In this document: in pieces, positions 31,470 to 45,900 of the stretch
Numbering within the stretch: position 1 is the first letter of the stretch
Layout: every line of letters starts with the position of its first letter
From: Aurifilum marmelostoma
Taxonomy: Eukaryota > Ascomycota > Sordariomycetes > Diaporthales > Cryphonectriaceae
Reading direction: 5' to 3'
DNA length: 64,000 nucleotides
Assembly (NCBI GenBank): GCA_027559495.1
Contig: JAMXSV010000018.1
Span: 744,001-808,000, forward strand
Program-made: the position numbers and the translations under genes
The notes under the pieces: model-generated
The model's input: the letters and a program-made list of their open reading frames with translations, nothing else
Told to the model about the DNA's origin: nothing
Database searches by the model: none

Positions 31470-34400
31470 TGTGGGCTGGGATCGTTGAGGTGGGTTGACG
31501 AAGTAGACGTAGTCTACGTATTATAAAGGGTTAGTTTTTATGAGAGATGCAGACGAGGAGGAAAGAAAAGAGAGAAAAAGCTGTGTCTGCCGGCATGTTG
31601 TGGAGGAGTCATGACTTACAGATGATGGGAGCGATGAGGGAGGTAATCAGTACAAGATATTTCAGCATAGACACATATACACCTGACTCTGGGGAAAAGT
31701 CTGGACAAAGAAGCGAGATCTGAAGATCACATTCAAAGGGTCCAAGGCAGCAAGCCCCCAGCGGCACCTGGCCCGTCCATCTCAGCCCTATTATACCAGA
31801 AGCCCATCCCAAGCAGCGAGCAAACCACCCTACGCAAGCCATATGATATCAGCCATGGCCCAGCCTAAGGGAGCGGCCACCTGCCTTGATTCGAGCCACA
31901 CCCTTGTTTTTCTGCCACAATCATTGCGTATGTAAGTACGTACGTTACTTCATAGTGAATGGGGGGAAAAAAAAAAAAAAAGAAAACGCATCAAGGGTCC
32001 GTCAGCCTATGGGGGATCATTGGGTGTGTGGCTGGTGACCTGTCGACGTCATATGTGTCTCGCAGGGAAACGATCCTGGGCTGGTGGTGGTGTGCTGTCT
32101 AGGCAGATCCTTGTTTCTGGGCCCAGGGTCAAGCCACACCTCATGATGTGATGTCGCTCGCTGGTGATATTCGATATTCGAGATGAACATCTTTTCGCGA
32201 GGGGGTTGCTTACCTCTGTTGGTCATATACTTGCCGTTTCCTCTCTGTTTATATTTATGGTCCAATCGGGCAAGATGATGGCTACATCTTCAAGGCTTGC
32301 CAGGGGAAGAAATCCGTTCAGTCGACGAGTAACTACATCGCAATGACCTGCCCGTCTCCGAAGGTCTTATCTACTACGGACGTACTATACTGTAGTATGT
32401 GCGTCAGCCTGCGCTAGCATCAGAGGGCTATCCTCCGGGCATCACACAGGGCCATCACCACCTCCTCCTCCTCGTCCTCCCCTGCTCCCCTACGACATGT
32501 CTCCTCCACCATCTCAAAAATTTCCATCGAGAGAAATCCCAAAAAGCCCCCTCCCCAACCCATTAAACAAAAACTGGAGCCCCCTGCCTATCATAGAACC
32601 ACTTCACGCTGTCCGTTCCGCCGAACCCAACCCCCCCCATCAACAAGGTGGAGAGACCAGTGAGTATCACAGTACACAGTCGTAAACGAACGCCCCACCA
32701 ACCAACCTCTAGGCTCGCAAGGACGCGACCCCTCCCCCCCCTTTTTCCCGTCCCCCATGCACAGTGACGACATTGGGGGATCTGAGACGCGGCGTATCCA
32801 TCGTCCACTTTTTTTCTTCTTCTTCGTTATGTACGGTACAACTGCACTACTTATGCATGCATGCATGTGAGAGGCGTCTTGTCCCAACCCCTCTTCTTCT
32901 TCTTTCGCTTCTGTCCTGCGACGCGGCACTGATTTGTGGGGGGGAGAAGAGGGGGGCGGATTGGCCGGTGGGACGTGTTTTTTTTGATCGCGAAAAAAGA
33001 AAGCTACGATAATAATCGGCGGTAAGGTCGGGTGATGTGTCGGAAAAAGAAAACAAACAAACAAACAAACAAACAAAAACACGAAACAATTATGCAAAGG
33101 TGGATACATATCAATACATGGTAAACATGGTCGATTAAGAAAGGACAAGGGAGATGGGACTTTTGCGTCTGTGTAGAAAGTCTTGTGATTCGTATCACGG
33201 TATCATCGGATCGAATCGGTAGACTCACGAGTTATTCAGCAAGTGAGAGAGGCGATTTCCATCTTTGCTGACCTCCTCAGGCGTAACGCCATCGGGTCCC
33301 TGGACCGGATCTGGCCCCAGTTGATGACTTCTGACCCTTGTATTAGGGGTTCCGAGGCCCGGAGAGGGGAGCGGGGGGCGCGCCGGTCGAGTGCCATCGA
33401 TCATCGTATGGCGGGCTCATCCCACCGGCTAATGAACCCCTCTAAAGAGCACTGTAGTAGCCAACCATACCTGCTTACATTCTAGCCCTGCTGTACACAT
33501 CTAGTTTTCCAGTCTCGTTGTGCGATTTGTAGTATGGCATGGCTTTCCTCTGTCCAGCGACAGAGCATAGATAGCCGCAGAGAATAGGGCTACTTAGTAC
33601 TCATGGGCGGAACATCACGTGGTAATACTGCTATGGTGTCTGGCATGATAGTGAAGATTCGAAATAACTATTCTGTGGGTATCAGATCCATCCCATCAGA
33701 CCAAAAAAAATCAGAGTCGCTTACCACCGTTGACCAAGTAGAATGTATATAAAAGAAATTCAGACCGCCTTGCCCGCCAATCCTGTCACGATGGATCAAA
33801 AGAAACATCCTCCCTTCCCAAGATTCCAAAAAAAGTTGGGGTATCATCTGAAGAAGAGCTAGGAGTGTGCCTGCCAATCCACCGCCTGACCCGCGCCATC
33901 AACCTCTACTTTCTCTCGCATGACCGCGAAGAACAAGAGAGTATGCGCCAGGGTCGCCTCAGCTGCCTCACGCCCGTGTAGATATGTTCAGGAAACTGGG
34001 CGGGGCAAGACAAACAAGAAAAGCGTCTCTCGTCTATATTTTGATCGACTCGGGATCCCATGTATATTTCCCGTCAAGACTGTTCGAACCAACCAAAAGT
34101 GAGAGGTGAGAGAAGAAGAAGAAGCAGATCAATCAAGTGGGAAACTGCACCAGACTTGATAACGAGCAGATCCGCGCTGCCGCCGACCCAAAAACAACGT
34201 ATCGTAAGAAAGGAAAGGAGAAGAGAAAAAAAAAGTAATGCAGTAACAGCCCTGAACAGCAGATGGCACGAGAACCGACCCAAGGGTTGAAAAAAAAAAA
34301 AAAAAAAAAAAAAAGAGACGAAAACCACTGTAGCAAGAGCAAAAGCCAAAACAGGTCACCTCAAAAACGCCTAGCAAACCCACAGTAGATTCCAAAATTC

Positions 34401-34699
34401 AGACTGCCGTCCTGGTATCAAAAAAGCAGTGTCGTCCACCTAGACCAAGCGTCAGAAGGACGTCAAAGAGGGAAAAAGTTCATAGCGAATGTTGTTTATC
34501 AGAAATTGCCGACCCCGATGCGATGTTGAGAACTCTGTGGATTGTTGAGCAATCAAAAGAACGGTCGTCGTCATAACGTCGTCACTGTCATTTCGTATAA
34601 TCGAGGAGGACTTCTGTGACTCCTTCTGTGGTAATATGTGCATCAGGAAAGCCCCGAGACCGGGACCGCTGCAGGCATGGTCGCAGGCTCGACGGCCTA
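31470..34699. other. Intergenic, 3.2 kb, low-complexity rich
   Basis: Contains a (CAAA)n tract at 33053-33077, an A16 run near 31967, an A26 run at 34288-34315, and G/C runs near 32640, 32740 and 32940. No frame with coding bias or domain was seen; several open frames are translated repeats. Confidence 0.5.
33053..33077. repeat. (CAAA)n microsatellite
   Basis: Six to seven CAAA units. Confidence 0.9.
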
Positions 34700-36926
34700 C
34701 TAGCACGCCGTTGCAGTCGACTCGCCCGTCGCGACGGCCACAAGGGCATCAAAACGCCTCGAATCAGTGTTATCTCCTGGGCGGCGATCCGAGTCCCCTC
34801 GGGCGGGGAAGCCGGTGAAAGCATGCAGATTGGGATGCTCAAGACGGTCAACGTGAGGCCGTGCTTCGAGCACTCTATCTTCATGAACAGTGACGGGACC
34901 GTTGTACCATCCGTGCCGCTTGACCTCTCGGTTCGTCGAGACCAAGGGAGCAGACATTGTGTGCTGATGACCGCGAGGCGGCCCACTAGGCACTATGTGA
35001 GCCGCTGTCGCCGGTGGCTGCTGCCGTGGCGGGTGGACGATCTGGGGCTCAGGCTCGAAGCGAACGGTGGGCTGGTACTGTCGAGGCTGCTCCACACGAT
35101 CCATGGCCTGATGAACCTCACTGGCCCAGATCCCGGCACCATCCCTGGCAGGAGGCGGGGTCGTGTTGTTGTTGTGATTGTTGTTGTTGTTGATATCGAG
35201 CCGGGTGAGGCCGCGGTGCAAACTCATATCCCATTGCGGCATGTTGCGCCGTTCGTCTGAGATGTTAGCAGATGGAAGCAGTGGCGCCCCATGTGAGCGG
35301 TCGACCATCATAGGAGAAGGATCCCTCGAAGGGACCGGCAGCGGTTGGCCCGGCCGTGGGAGTAAGGAGTCGATGCCGGGCAGGCGCACGGTCTGCTGCT
35401 GCTGCTGGTGGTGGTGGTGGTGGTGGGTTGCATTGCTGCTCATCGAAGGCAGCGGCTCAGGGCCTGCGTTGAGCTGGGAAGACGTGATGACCTGGCTCAA
35501 CCGGCTCCCAGGTGCGGAAAAATTGCTGCTGTCGGGGTGCCAGGTCCTCCTGCGCCAAGCCTCTTCGGCAGTGCTGGAGATGGACTCTCGTCGAGACCAG
35601 CCGCCTACCGACGAGGTAGGGGAGCCGAGGTAGCTGCCGACAGGCGAGGAGAGGGCAGCAGAGTTTGAGGTGTTCAGGGATCCAGGGCCGAATATGGGTC
35701 GCCCAAGGACACCAGGCCCATGGGGTGACTGGAAGGGGTTGCCTCCCGAGGGCACACTTAACCTTCGGCCGGGGGTCCGCGATCCGGATGGATACATGGC
35801 ATGACGTGAGTAAGAGGTCGCCGGAGAGCCGACAACTGAGCCCCAGCGCGGACTGCTCTGGCCAGTGGAGAAGGTCGCAGACGTTGGGGTGCTGTAATCA
35901 CTTGGGGATGTCTGGCGATACGGGAACTGGGCAGAGCCGACACTGCGATAGGACTCAACAGACAGACGAGCATTAGGGTCGGCCATGACCAGCGGTGGCG
36001 GTCGTCTCCGGATGTCATCTCTGTTGGCGTAGGCAGAGCCCATCGAGCTGATGCTGGCAATGCTCGAGGTAGAGAGCGACTTGGAGTGGCCACGGGGAGG
36101 AGCACCCACACTGCCGGCCGTCGATGCTCTGGCCCGGCCTCCACGCTGCACCCTGTCCGTTCGGATCTGCCTCTGGTATCTCGTACCAGTCGCGGCAAGC
36201 GAGTCGTAAGGAATGTCCTCGTTGACATGAACCGTCTGGGCATGCTGTCGGAGGTTGTCGAGGCGGGAGAACCGACGTTGGCAATGGCATTGGAACGGAC
36301 GCTCGCCAGTGTGTTTTCTGGGTGGTAAGAGAAGACGGCTGTTAGCACACAAGGTAGCAGCACCGCGGGCACAGCAGGGTGTCTCGACAGAAAGGCAGTG
36401 CTGTGATGGTGTGTGCTTACCTGATATGTCTCGCCAGATGCTCGCTTCGTGTGAAGCTCAGGGTGCACGGCGGGTAGTCTCTGCAGTAGAAGCGCTGGTT
36501 GCCCTTCTTCTTCTTGCTCGACCGTGTCCCGTCAGCGTTGACGCTGCCCTCTCCGTCGGACTCCTCGCCCGCTGTGTCGTTATCGGACTCGTCTACATCC
36601 ATCATCTCGGCCGAGTCTCTTGACCGTTTCGAGTTCTGTGAGTTGTTCCGTTTGTGACCCTTCTTGCCGGCAGTGTCCTCGGACACCTTGGCATCCTCGG
36701 GAAATGAGGAATTTGGCAAGGGCTTCTGGTGAGCCATTGCGTTGCTGCCAAAGGTGGCTCGGGTGGGAGTGGTTGCATCATCCATTGTGTGCTGCGGAGG
36801 CGGAAGGGACTGAGGGGCTGTGCCTGGGCGGGGGGTCGTGGATGATTTGAGTGTCATGTCGTCCTTTGCTGCACCGGGAAACGATAGGCCAGAAGATGGG
36901 TTGACGGATCGAAAATTGGCCGCCAT
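34700..36926 (-). CDS. C2H2 zinc-finger transcription factor (two fingers), two exons
   Basis: Exon 1 is 36926-36421 and exon 2 is 36317-34700, with a 103-bp intron (GTAAGC ... CACCCAG), giving 707 aa. The intron lies inside finger 1, and splicing restores LARHIRKHTGERPFQCHC. Finger 1 uses Cys148, Cys154, His167 and His171. Finger 2 uses Cys179, Cys181, His194 and His199 and reads RRFSRLDNLRQHAQTVH. The short C-x-C spacing in finger 2 is typical of one ascomycete family sometimes labelled 'up in starvation'/Usv1-like; that label is tentative. A basic patch (SSKKKKG) precedes the fingers and could serve as a nuclear signal. The rest is Ser/Pro-rich with His, Gln and Asn runs, as in activation regions. 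The start at 36926 lies after a T-rich (A-rich in sense) tract. It is likely a nuclear regulator; targets are unknown. Confidence 0.85.
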
Positions 36927-39900
36927 CTCTATCTGTCTGGATGCGTGCAGATCTTCTTTTTTTTTTTTTTTTTTTTTCCTTTGGGGGAAGAGAGAGGAAG
37001 AAAAGGTCGCGGCTGAGCGCTGATATCCCGGAAAGGGAGGGCAGGGAGGAAGACCAAAGGGAGAAATGGACGGCGGCGCTGCGCTTGGGGATCCAGTGAC
37101 CTTTGTGTGTGAGGCTGAGACGGGCAAATCCCAGTATTCCCGTCTCTTAGTGGAAATGTTCAGCAGGGCCAACAGGGGTAATGCGGGGTGCTTGCGGCGG
37201 GAGGCTTGCTGGCTGGCTGGGTAGTCTAATACTGGCCGCTGGCTTGTTGGGATGGATGGAAGGATAGGGGAGGCTGACTAGAGATGACGGGAGGCCCGGA
37301 GTGGCGATGTAGAGCGAGGAAGGAAAGGGGGAAAGGAGAGAGGGACAAGAGAGAGAAAAGAAGCCAGCCTGCCAAGGGTCGACGCCGTTCATCCGATCAA
37401 GAGGTTGATGATGATTTGCTTAGAATTGGTGTCGGTGGTGGTGGTGGTGGTGTTGTCCTTCTCTTTTTTTCTCTTTTTTTTTTCCTTTGTGACAACTGCC
37501 CTACCCTGCCCTACTGATTTTTTTTCTTCTTCTTTTTTGGATGGCAGGGAGTGGATTTCTGCGGCCGAGGGGGAAAAATAAAAAAGGCGATGGCGGCGGC
37601 CCACTCACACAATGAACCACCACCCCCCTGGCTGACCTGCTGGGTCACTGCTCTGCCCGGGATACCAAGTGGAGGATGGCGATGCGTCAGGCCGGGGCAA
37701 CACGGAAAACAGGACAACGAAGCAGCAGGGCGGACAAGGCGGGCGTTGCTGTATAAGCCAGCCTTGAAGCCAGCCTATCGCCGCCTCTCGGTGCCGTCCT
37801 GAGTCTCGACGCCTCTGTAACAATGATCGATCGACCGACCGACCCGTGCCGACGACAATGGAAGAACTGATAATGATAGGCTGGAGACTCGGTGGTCGAG
37901 AGGGTGGCAAGCGACATGAACCAACAAGCCGGTTGCGCCGGTGGAGAGCAGATGGGGCACGACCAGGTCGACTTGATTTGATGGTGTTGGGAAAGAGAAA
38001 CAGAAGGGGAAAAAAGAAAGAAAAAAAGAAAAAATTAGGCCTGGACGATTGAATGCGTCGTGCCAGATCAGATTGGACGAGACGGGCGGGGATAGAGAAG
38101 AGTGTGGCAGGGGGAAAGAGCGGCCCTGTGGCAATGTTGCACCAGTCTGATGCTGCATCCTAGTGCCCTGCATGCAAATCCCCTCGCTAAAGAGGAGCCA
38201 GCGCTGATCCAGCAGAGATGGGCGGGTGGTGATGATGAAACCTCCAGGGCTGGCCCCTGAAGCTGCTGGCTTCCCCCCTGGTGCCGGCCCTGATACCAAG
38301 ACCACACCGCACTACCACAGCGCACTACCGGACATAGGTAGTTTATATCATACAAAGTATATGTACTGAGTAAGTAGTAGCAGCCCCTTTGGGTAAAACA
38401 CCCCTCCGAGTAAGTTAGCGATAAAGGCTCAAGACGCATTTTCTGTACCCAACTTTCCTGTCATCATGGTCATTCACCATGACAGCGACGTGTGAGCAGA
38501 GGACCTCCCTGTCCCGTCACTACTTGCTCTGGAAACCTGCCGAGCTCAGCGAGTGGTCGGACCTGGATCTGCTGGCGCCCCTCCTCTCTCCCCTCTCTTT
38601 CCCCCCCTCCGCCTAACCAGGAAGAGGATATTTGTGTCAACCTGATTCCTCGCTTGGCTGCAGGACGAGGTACGAACGAGTAATTACACAACACAACAAC
38701 AGAAGAACAACACCCTTGTTGCAGCAGCTGCAGCAAGGACCCCCCCCCCACCATGATCCAGGAACTACTGTGAGGGTCCAGATCCTGATCGGGTCAAGCC
38801 CACTGACGCACGGTCGAGGATGAGTTGTCTGGTTCGTGCCGTGCAGCTTGCAGCCGGGCCATGTACAGCGCGCAAGAAGAAGAAAAAAAAAACACTTTAG
38901 TAGAGAAAGACAGACGGGAAGGGGGGAAGAGAGAGATCCTGAGCTGGGGGTGTTCGAAGCCAAGTTTGCCCATCCCCCGGCTCAGGCACCTGAGTGGCCA
39001 ATGCGAGTCAATGGGGTTATGCTCAAAGTTTCGGTAGCCCCAGGGGCCAGCGGGCCAGAAATAGGTACTGGGACAGCTGGCACGGGGCTAAAAGGTTGAT
39101 CCCGGAGAATGAGCCACCTCGTCTGGCCCGACAGGACCCATATGACGACCATCAGAGACGGATGACAATGAGGAATTCGCGGGGTGTGCGATCGGAGCCT
39201 CCAGGCGCACAGGATGCCTTGTCCCAGGGATGCACACAACACACACACGCACGACTGGTCGTGGCTCGGTATCCCTGCCGGTGCGATGCCAAAGTCAAAC
39301 ACATCATAGTTGCAGAAGTGGACAACGCCCAGCAGATGACGGCTCCGCGGCTCGGGCGTGAATATAGTGGCAGGCTACAGCCCGAGCCCGATCTGACACA
39401 ATTGTGGCGTATGCTTGTCTGTCCCCTTCAAGACTTGCTACTTTGTTGCTGGCTTGACAAGGGCGCCAGCCGTGCCGCCTGTCACTAAGGGAGGGGCTTC
39501 AGGGTAGGACGTTGCCAAATTCCGTCCAGGCGCCGGATGAGGAGAACCTCCTTCATCCGGTGATTCGGGATTTGACCTGCGCGAGTCGGCCAGCGATGCG
39601 GATAAGGATCAAGGCGCCGGGCAGATGCAGCCTCCTGTTGGACCTCGTGGATCCGATTCGTCTTCCTTCCCCCGAGGAACGACTGTCGCATGGTTCTCAG
39701 CTATAGAATGCGGGTGATATTGCATATTCAAGTAGTGTACAGTAAAGATCAGGCAGGCCCCCTGACATCGGCGAAAAGATCGCTGCCACCGTTCCAGTGC
39801 CAAGTGCAGTAGGGCTCGTGCCAGCAGGGGGTGCCTCACAAGTAGACCCTGTCAACCTTGGACTCGGGAAACCCCTCCTGGAAGCGGATGCTGACATGCC

Positions 39901-42900
39901 CAGGGCACAAAGGACGGCCCTGACGATTGGTTGTGATAGGCTGCAGGTGGGCAGGTCTGTGTGACACATACTGTTCGTTGCCCAGCCCAGGCGAGTGAGT
40001 GGGTGATCATGCCATGTAACGGCGTCTACTGCGGTACAGGAGCATGGTGGGGGATCAAGTTAGCGAGCAACGCGCCCACGATGGCGTGTGTCTGTCCAGG
40101 TACAGTGTTGTGTGTGCTGTGGCGTCCCTCGGCAAGAGGGGCGTTGATGGAGCCTGGATCGCCAAGGACGGATGTTGCAAACCCACATATGCAGAGAGTT
40201 CTCTCTCTGGAATATTCAAGAACATAGTCCTGTATAGTGGTGGCTTGTTGCTGCTATGTGACCGTCCACCAACGACAACATGGTGGCCCCGGAGCAAGCA
40301 CTGAAGCCAACCCACATACTTATTACAACCACCCGCAAATTGTGGCTGGCTGTCTTCCTCTGAGGGTGAGAAGAAGCAGAAAAGGGACCGGGGTAGAGTG
40401 GGACCGATGCCAATACTGCGTGGTACTGAGGTCAGTGGCAGGCAAGAAGAGATCATAGCGTGGGAAGAAAGATGAGACAAGACGAGGATGAGGATGAAGA
40501 CTAGGCTCGTGATACATACTGTGGTACAGAACGGTTTTGTTCTTTTTTGCAGAAGTTACGCCCTTGAACTTTGCGGAAAGAGGCACGCAGGGGAGGGTTG
40601 AGGTAAAGTTTGGGAACTGGAAGGGAGCACATCCCTGACAGACCTGGATCAGGACAGCCTGAACGGACAGGGGGCTGGCCTTAGGGCCGGTGGTACAGCA
40701 AGTTGCAGGGGCCCAAGATGTCACTCCAGGGCCTGGACTGCCCTGGGGCCAACACTAGCCAGGCAGTGCTACGGGAAACGGAAACAGCTGTAGTACTGAG
40801 AGGGTTGCTCTTACCTTCTTGTCATCCAGCCACTGAAGGATCAGTGTTGAAATTTAAGCGTTGGTCCGTGCCCGCCTTTACCAGGTCACCTTGGCAGCGC
40901 CTCATCACCCACTAGCAGTGATGGTCTCAAGTCAGGTCGGGTCGGGTCAGGTCAGCATCCACCACTGAACCCCTCCTTCGAGCTTCAACGTCCGGTCTGC
41001 CCCCCGTACGCGCGTCACATCTCCCTGCCTTTTTAATTCATAACACCGCCGTGGTATATCATCACCACTACCCTTCTTTGACAGGCCACGAGTCTATAGA
41101 CGGGTGTGGCTTAGAGGATGGTGGGGGTGAACGAGCAGCACAGCATTGGCCGAACCCACCTCACACCAAACATCAGTGATCAAGACGATCGTGCCGTATA
41201 GAGCCCCACACGTCCTTTCAGACTATCTATGCTTCATCGCCGCGCTTGCCTGCAATGGCTCAGTCATGCACCACAACCCCAAGCTGAGCGAGGGAGGCAG
41301 AGAGGACAGTCATCTTCTCTCACCTCATCTGACCTTCCATTCTCGAGCCCTCCTCGCCTTTCCGGGTACGACGTGATGGCTCACCTGCCTCGAACAAGTC
41401 AACGTGGTGGTCTCCACCCGCGGGCAGATACGAGCCACAAATGTTTCGACTTTCCGAGAAGGGGCAAAAGGGAAATCAATCACGCTGGCGCATCTACGGG
41501 AAACACTGCACATGGGCCGTTTCATGCGAACGACTTGGCTTCTGCTACTGCGGATTTGCGGGTTCCTGGCTGAAAACGCCGCATCATCTCACCCTCTCAA
41601 CAAACACTAGATCGCTCCACTCAATTGTGGTGGTGTGCCTCGACTTCTTCCCCGCAACCCACAACATCTTACTGGCTCCTGTGCGCTCCATTTGGATGAC
41701 CAGAGCTGCCGTGTTGGGGTCTTTCTGTAGGTGCCTTGCATGGTGCAGGAGGAGGGGGGACGGTTGGTGGGCTGGTTGGTCATGGTTCTCCCTGGCTGGC
41801 TCATGGGCGCCCTGTGACCACCGACACACTTCACTGGCACTCACCACTCGGCGCCAAGCAGCTGGGCAAATGCTGTCTGTTCCGAGAGAGCCATTATCAA
41901 ATCATCTGCACAGACCTCGAGAGAGGTGGCTCAATCGCCAGCATGCCTGGCATCTGTGTATGGCTTGGCTGCCTGATTTCAAATCTCAGTTTGCACCATT
42001 TTCTCGGCCAGTCCAATAAATGGTCCACCTCCTCACCGCGAGTGCACAGATCGCGTTCATCTGTCCCAAGTTCGGTCCCGACAGCTTGGCTCCATCGCCA
42101 TCTTGCATAGCATTCCTGCTTTAGCGAAGCGCCGGTCTGCATTCAGGCACAGCTCACTAGTCAAGTGTCTGTTCCTTGCCATAGTGTCGCCGACGGTCGA
42201 ATCCCATCGCGATGCAACTGACGCTGGCGAACCAACCCGGCGCTATATCTACGTTGATCTGCTATCACTGGCTCTGCGATCAAGGATAATCCCGTCGCCG
42301 CAAGGGCCGCTGGCGGGGCGGCCTGCTGATGTTCAGGGCCTTGAAATCTTGTCACGGCAAACTTCAACCTATAGCGGTGAACTATTGTGTGTGAATACCC
42401 TATCATTACTACCAAGTACAGTCGTCACAGCTGTATCTGGCTGAAGGCATGTGTGAGCAGCCGAAAGCCGGGAAATAGCCGTCATACTTCGAAAGAGGAG
42501 GGCGAGTTCGGAACTCAAAGGCACAACACAATGGAATCTTGCCACCCAGTCATTGTTCTGGATTTGAACCCGAACCTTAACTTGGGATCGATGCAATCGT
42601 TGGTGGATCTAGGATTACTCGCCTCGAATGGTTGACGTTTGCGGTATCGACAAAACAGCGTTTGCGACTAGGGCTAGCATCATTATGGTTCGCATAGATG
42701 ACTGACTGCAATAGTATCCACACACCACATTCGCTGTAGGGACCGAATCATCATGGTGGCTCAGCTGCGCCTGTAGAGACATTGGAGCATGGTTATTGCC
42801 TGATCTGGCCCTGATCGGTGCGCTTGAGGCAAAGGTAATATGCCGCGGGACCGCTCACGCCGCACCTCTCAGCTCAGCTGGGCCTTGCTCGCGCACGAAC

Positions 42901-45900
42901 GACTTCTGGCTCGAGGTGGCCGTGGACAGGCGGAACCCGACCAGAGCTTGTCGCTGCCGCTGATACCGCTGTTGATGCTTGCCATCAACCAGGTTTTGAT
43001 TGTCCTCGAGCAGGCTTCTGGATGCAACCAGCCACCGCCAAGTCGTCCTTATCGAGCTTCCGAGCTGGCACTTGACCGGCATAGACTTTGGCGCGCAGAT
43101 CATCAACGTTGTCAGCGTGCCACTGCAGTTCGGGGTATCATGGTTCAAAGATCGCCAACCACCCCCCCCCCGCGCCCCCGGGGCTGGGCGCGCCACCTGC
43201 AGTGAATGATATGCAGGTGCCGAGCTGCAGCCCACCACACCCGCCGTCGTTCAGCATATATCGTCCGCCTCCGGGACCCTGTAGCGGCAGAGTCCGAGTC
43301 TTATACTGCTGCTGCTCGTTAAGCTGCACGACAGCGCGCAGCTATGGAAAGAGCGGCACATTTGCATCTATTCGAAACATACCAGCGACGCACGTGCTCA
43401 CGCCCCGCCGGCCTAGATGCGCCAATAGCAACCTGACCGAGCAGTGGCTTTGGACAACCTGACTGGCGTTGTGATATCCCAACCTCTTTTTGCCTGCTCT
43501 CTACTTACACCGCCTGCTGTATGATGGTCCATCTGACCTGCGACACGATCAGTAGTCACCACGCGCTCAAATTATCCGCCGCTGCCCAATGTACCATCAG
43601 CAACCCTAGACTCACAGAATGTGACGCTGTAATATGCTCGATGTATACGAGGTACAACTTAATCACCTGAGTATCATCAAGTACTGTACACAGTATGCTC
43701 TGTTCCGCCACGATCTAAGACAGGATGCCTCTCTTCTCATGCTGCCATGTCTCACATCCCGAGGATTCGGTCCTCCAGCTGGAGGGGGAGGAACGTATCG
43801 CATCTCATCTGATAAGCTCTTTCCTATTGCATGTCCGCCCCGGTAGCCTGGTACCGAGCCGATGTCTCGATCGTCGCCATCCCGCACCCCCTTCGCTTGC
43901 TGCTGACAGGCGTCATCTGTTTCTGGTGTCCTTTCAGCCACTCAGGAGGACTACACAGGCGCCAGTGCCCATGCCCCCCTAACATCTGAATAGACATACC
44001 AAGCCCCAACGATTGTACAAGTCCAGATCTCCTCAGTCTTTCTTCTCGTCACTTACACAAATCTTCACCCTGCAATATGCGCTTGCATCCAGGAGCGGGC
44101 CACTTCAAAGTGTGTGCAAGGTACCGATGACTCGGCTATCGCTGCGCAAGTCAGATCCGTCAGAGGACTCAATAGTTTCTCGTTCACATATGTATGGCTG
44201 GGCCTCATGATTACCGTGGGCTCCAAGGCGTGTTATCGATCCGTGGTCGTCTTTGATCCAGTGATCTCGGCCCCACCCTTACATTCGGACCGCTTTTACT
44301 ATGTACTGGTGATATTTGTCCCGAAAAGAAGGTCTGAAAGATAGTCAGGTCGCATGAATCTTTCCTAACTCTGACTTACTTATATCCCGTCCCGATATTG
44401 CTCCTAGTTCCCTACCAGCCCTCACCGCTCTTTTCCCTGCGGTGCCAAGTCTTTGTTCCTGTCCCGCATCTCTGTGGCCCACCAGCTTTCTGGATTATGA
44501 TCGTCATGACGACAATATCGACTGCTCGTGGTGGCTTTCGAATGTGGGGGGAGGGGTTGTTGGGAGGTGTGGACGGGAGGCACAGAGAAGGCTTGTGATG
44601 TAGCCTCGCCCTTGCACTTGTCCGCACCGTCCTTGGCCGACCCTCTGCTGTGGCTGGCTGGATGGCTGGATAGGGCTGGCTGGGTTTTGCCTGCCTGCAT
44701 TGCGCCCGCGGCGTAGAATGTATCCCTCTCCTCAACGCGCGCCCACCACGTGCCGTCAAGTGGTCAACATCATGCGCGTGCCGGAACATTACTGGGGACT
44801 CTCATACAGTAGCTCCTTCTTACATTGCAGCGCAAGGCGGCTTATTACTCGCACAACTTTTGAGCCAACGCCCATCATCAGCCACAGTCACAGCAGGCAG
44901 GGTCATCTCACACACAGTACACACATCGGGGTCCAAGGATTCAGTTCAGTCGTGTGATTTGTTGGAGCGGATCTGTGAAGGGCTGCAGAGCGACTAAATT
45001 GTTAGAGGGCGGACTTGTTTCCGCGATGGGTGTGATGTAATCGGAGAAGTGCAGTACAGCATAACATCTGTCTTCTCATTTGTTAGGCCTTGCCGGTGAG
45101 TACGTGTAATGTGGACACTGCGAGTGGTGGGTGGGCTGCGATGTAGGAAAGTATATGCGGACGTGGTAGCGCAGGGCCAGCAGTGAGTGGCAAAGCAGGC
45201 TGGATGTTGCTAGAGGTGTTAGCCACCTATCACCTAGCAGCCGTGAGCCGGTTTCTATTATGCAAAACTTGATCAATGACGAGGCTTGTTGCCAAACTGT
45301 CAGCCATGTGCTGCGTTACCTCCTGGTTCAGCCTCAAGGAGTGTGCAAACACAATTGCTGGCAGGCTCAGCCTGGTGGGCAGTCAGTAGACAAATGTTAC
45401 ACTCAGCTTGGGAACAAGAGCCACTCTGACAACTCCTCGTATGCATGTGGATCCTAGGTGTTCGTATCAGCTCTTAACAAAGATATATCGGCTCTGAGAT
45501 TAAGAATAAAGGCCCGCCCACAGCTTGTACTGTTTCTTTCACATCCTCAGACTGTCTGGCAACCTTCTGACGCTTGGTATGAAAGATTCTGTTAGGTAAA
45601 AGGAAAAGCAAAACACCCTGCAGACTTGATTACGCGATAATTTGCTGCTACGAAACCTCTTCCAACACGTTGAAATTACATAGACAAGGCTCGTCCACGA
45701 TAAGTCTATTCTGGTCCTTATCCTGTTCCAGTGTGGTTCAACCCATAGTCGCACCTTCAAGCACCGAGTGCTGCTATTGTACCGCTAAAACATCTATACT
45801 TAGACGTTAGGGCGTGATGGAACGCCAATGTCTCTCCTTTCCTGTTCGTCAGGATGTCCCTGACGCCGGTTACGCCATCATGCTATCGTTTACATCAGTC

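Noticed and set aside
42540..42640. Possible tRNA on the minus strand because of a B-box-like GGTTCAAATCC
   Set aside because: The T-arm pairs only 4 of 5, and no matching acceptor stem or A box is found upstream.
43000..43209. Protein-like frame RQVVLIELPSWHLTGIDFG, faintly like the start of an AAR2-type splicing factor
   Set aside because: Isolated, no continuing homologous block, runs into a C-rich tract; similarity too short to support.
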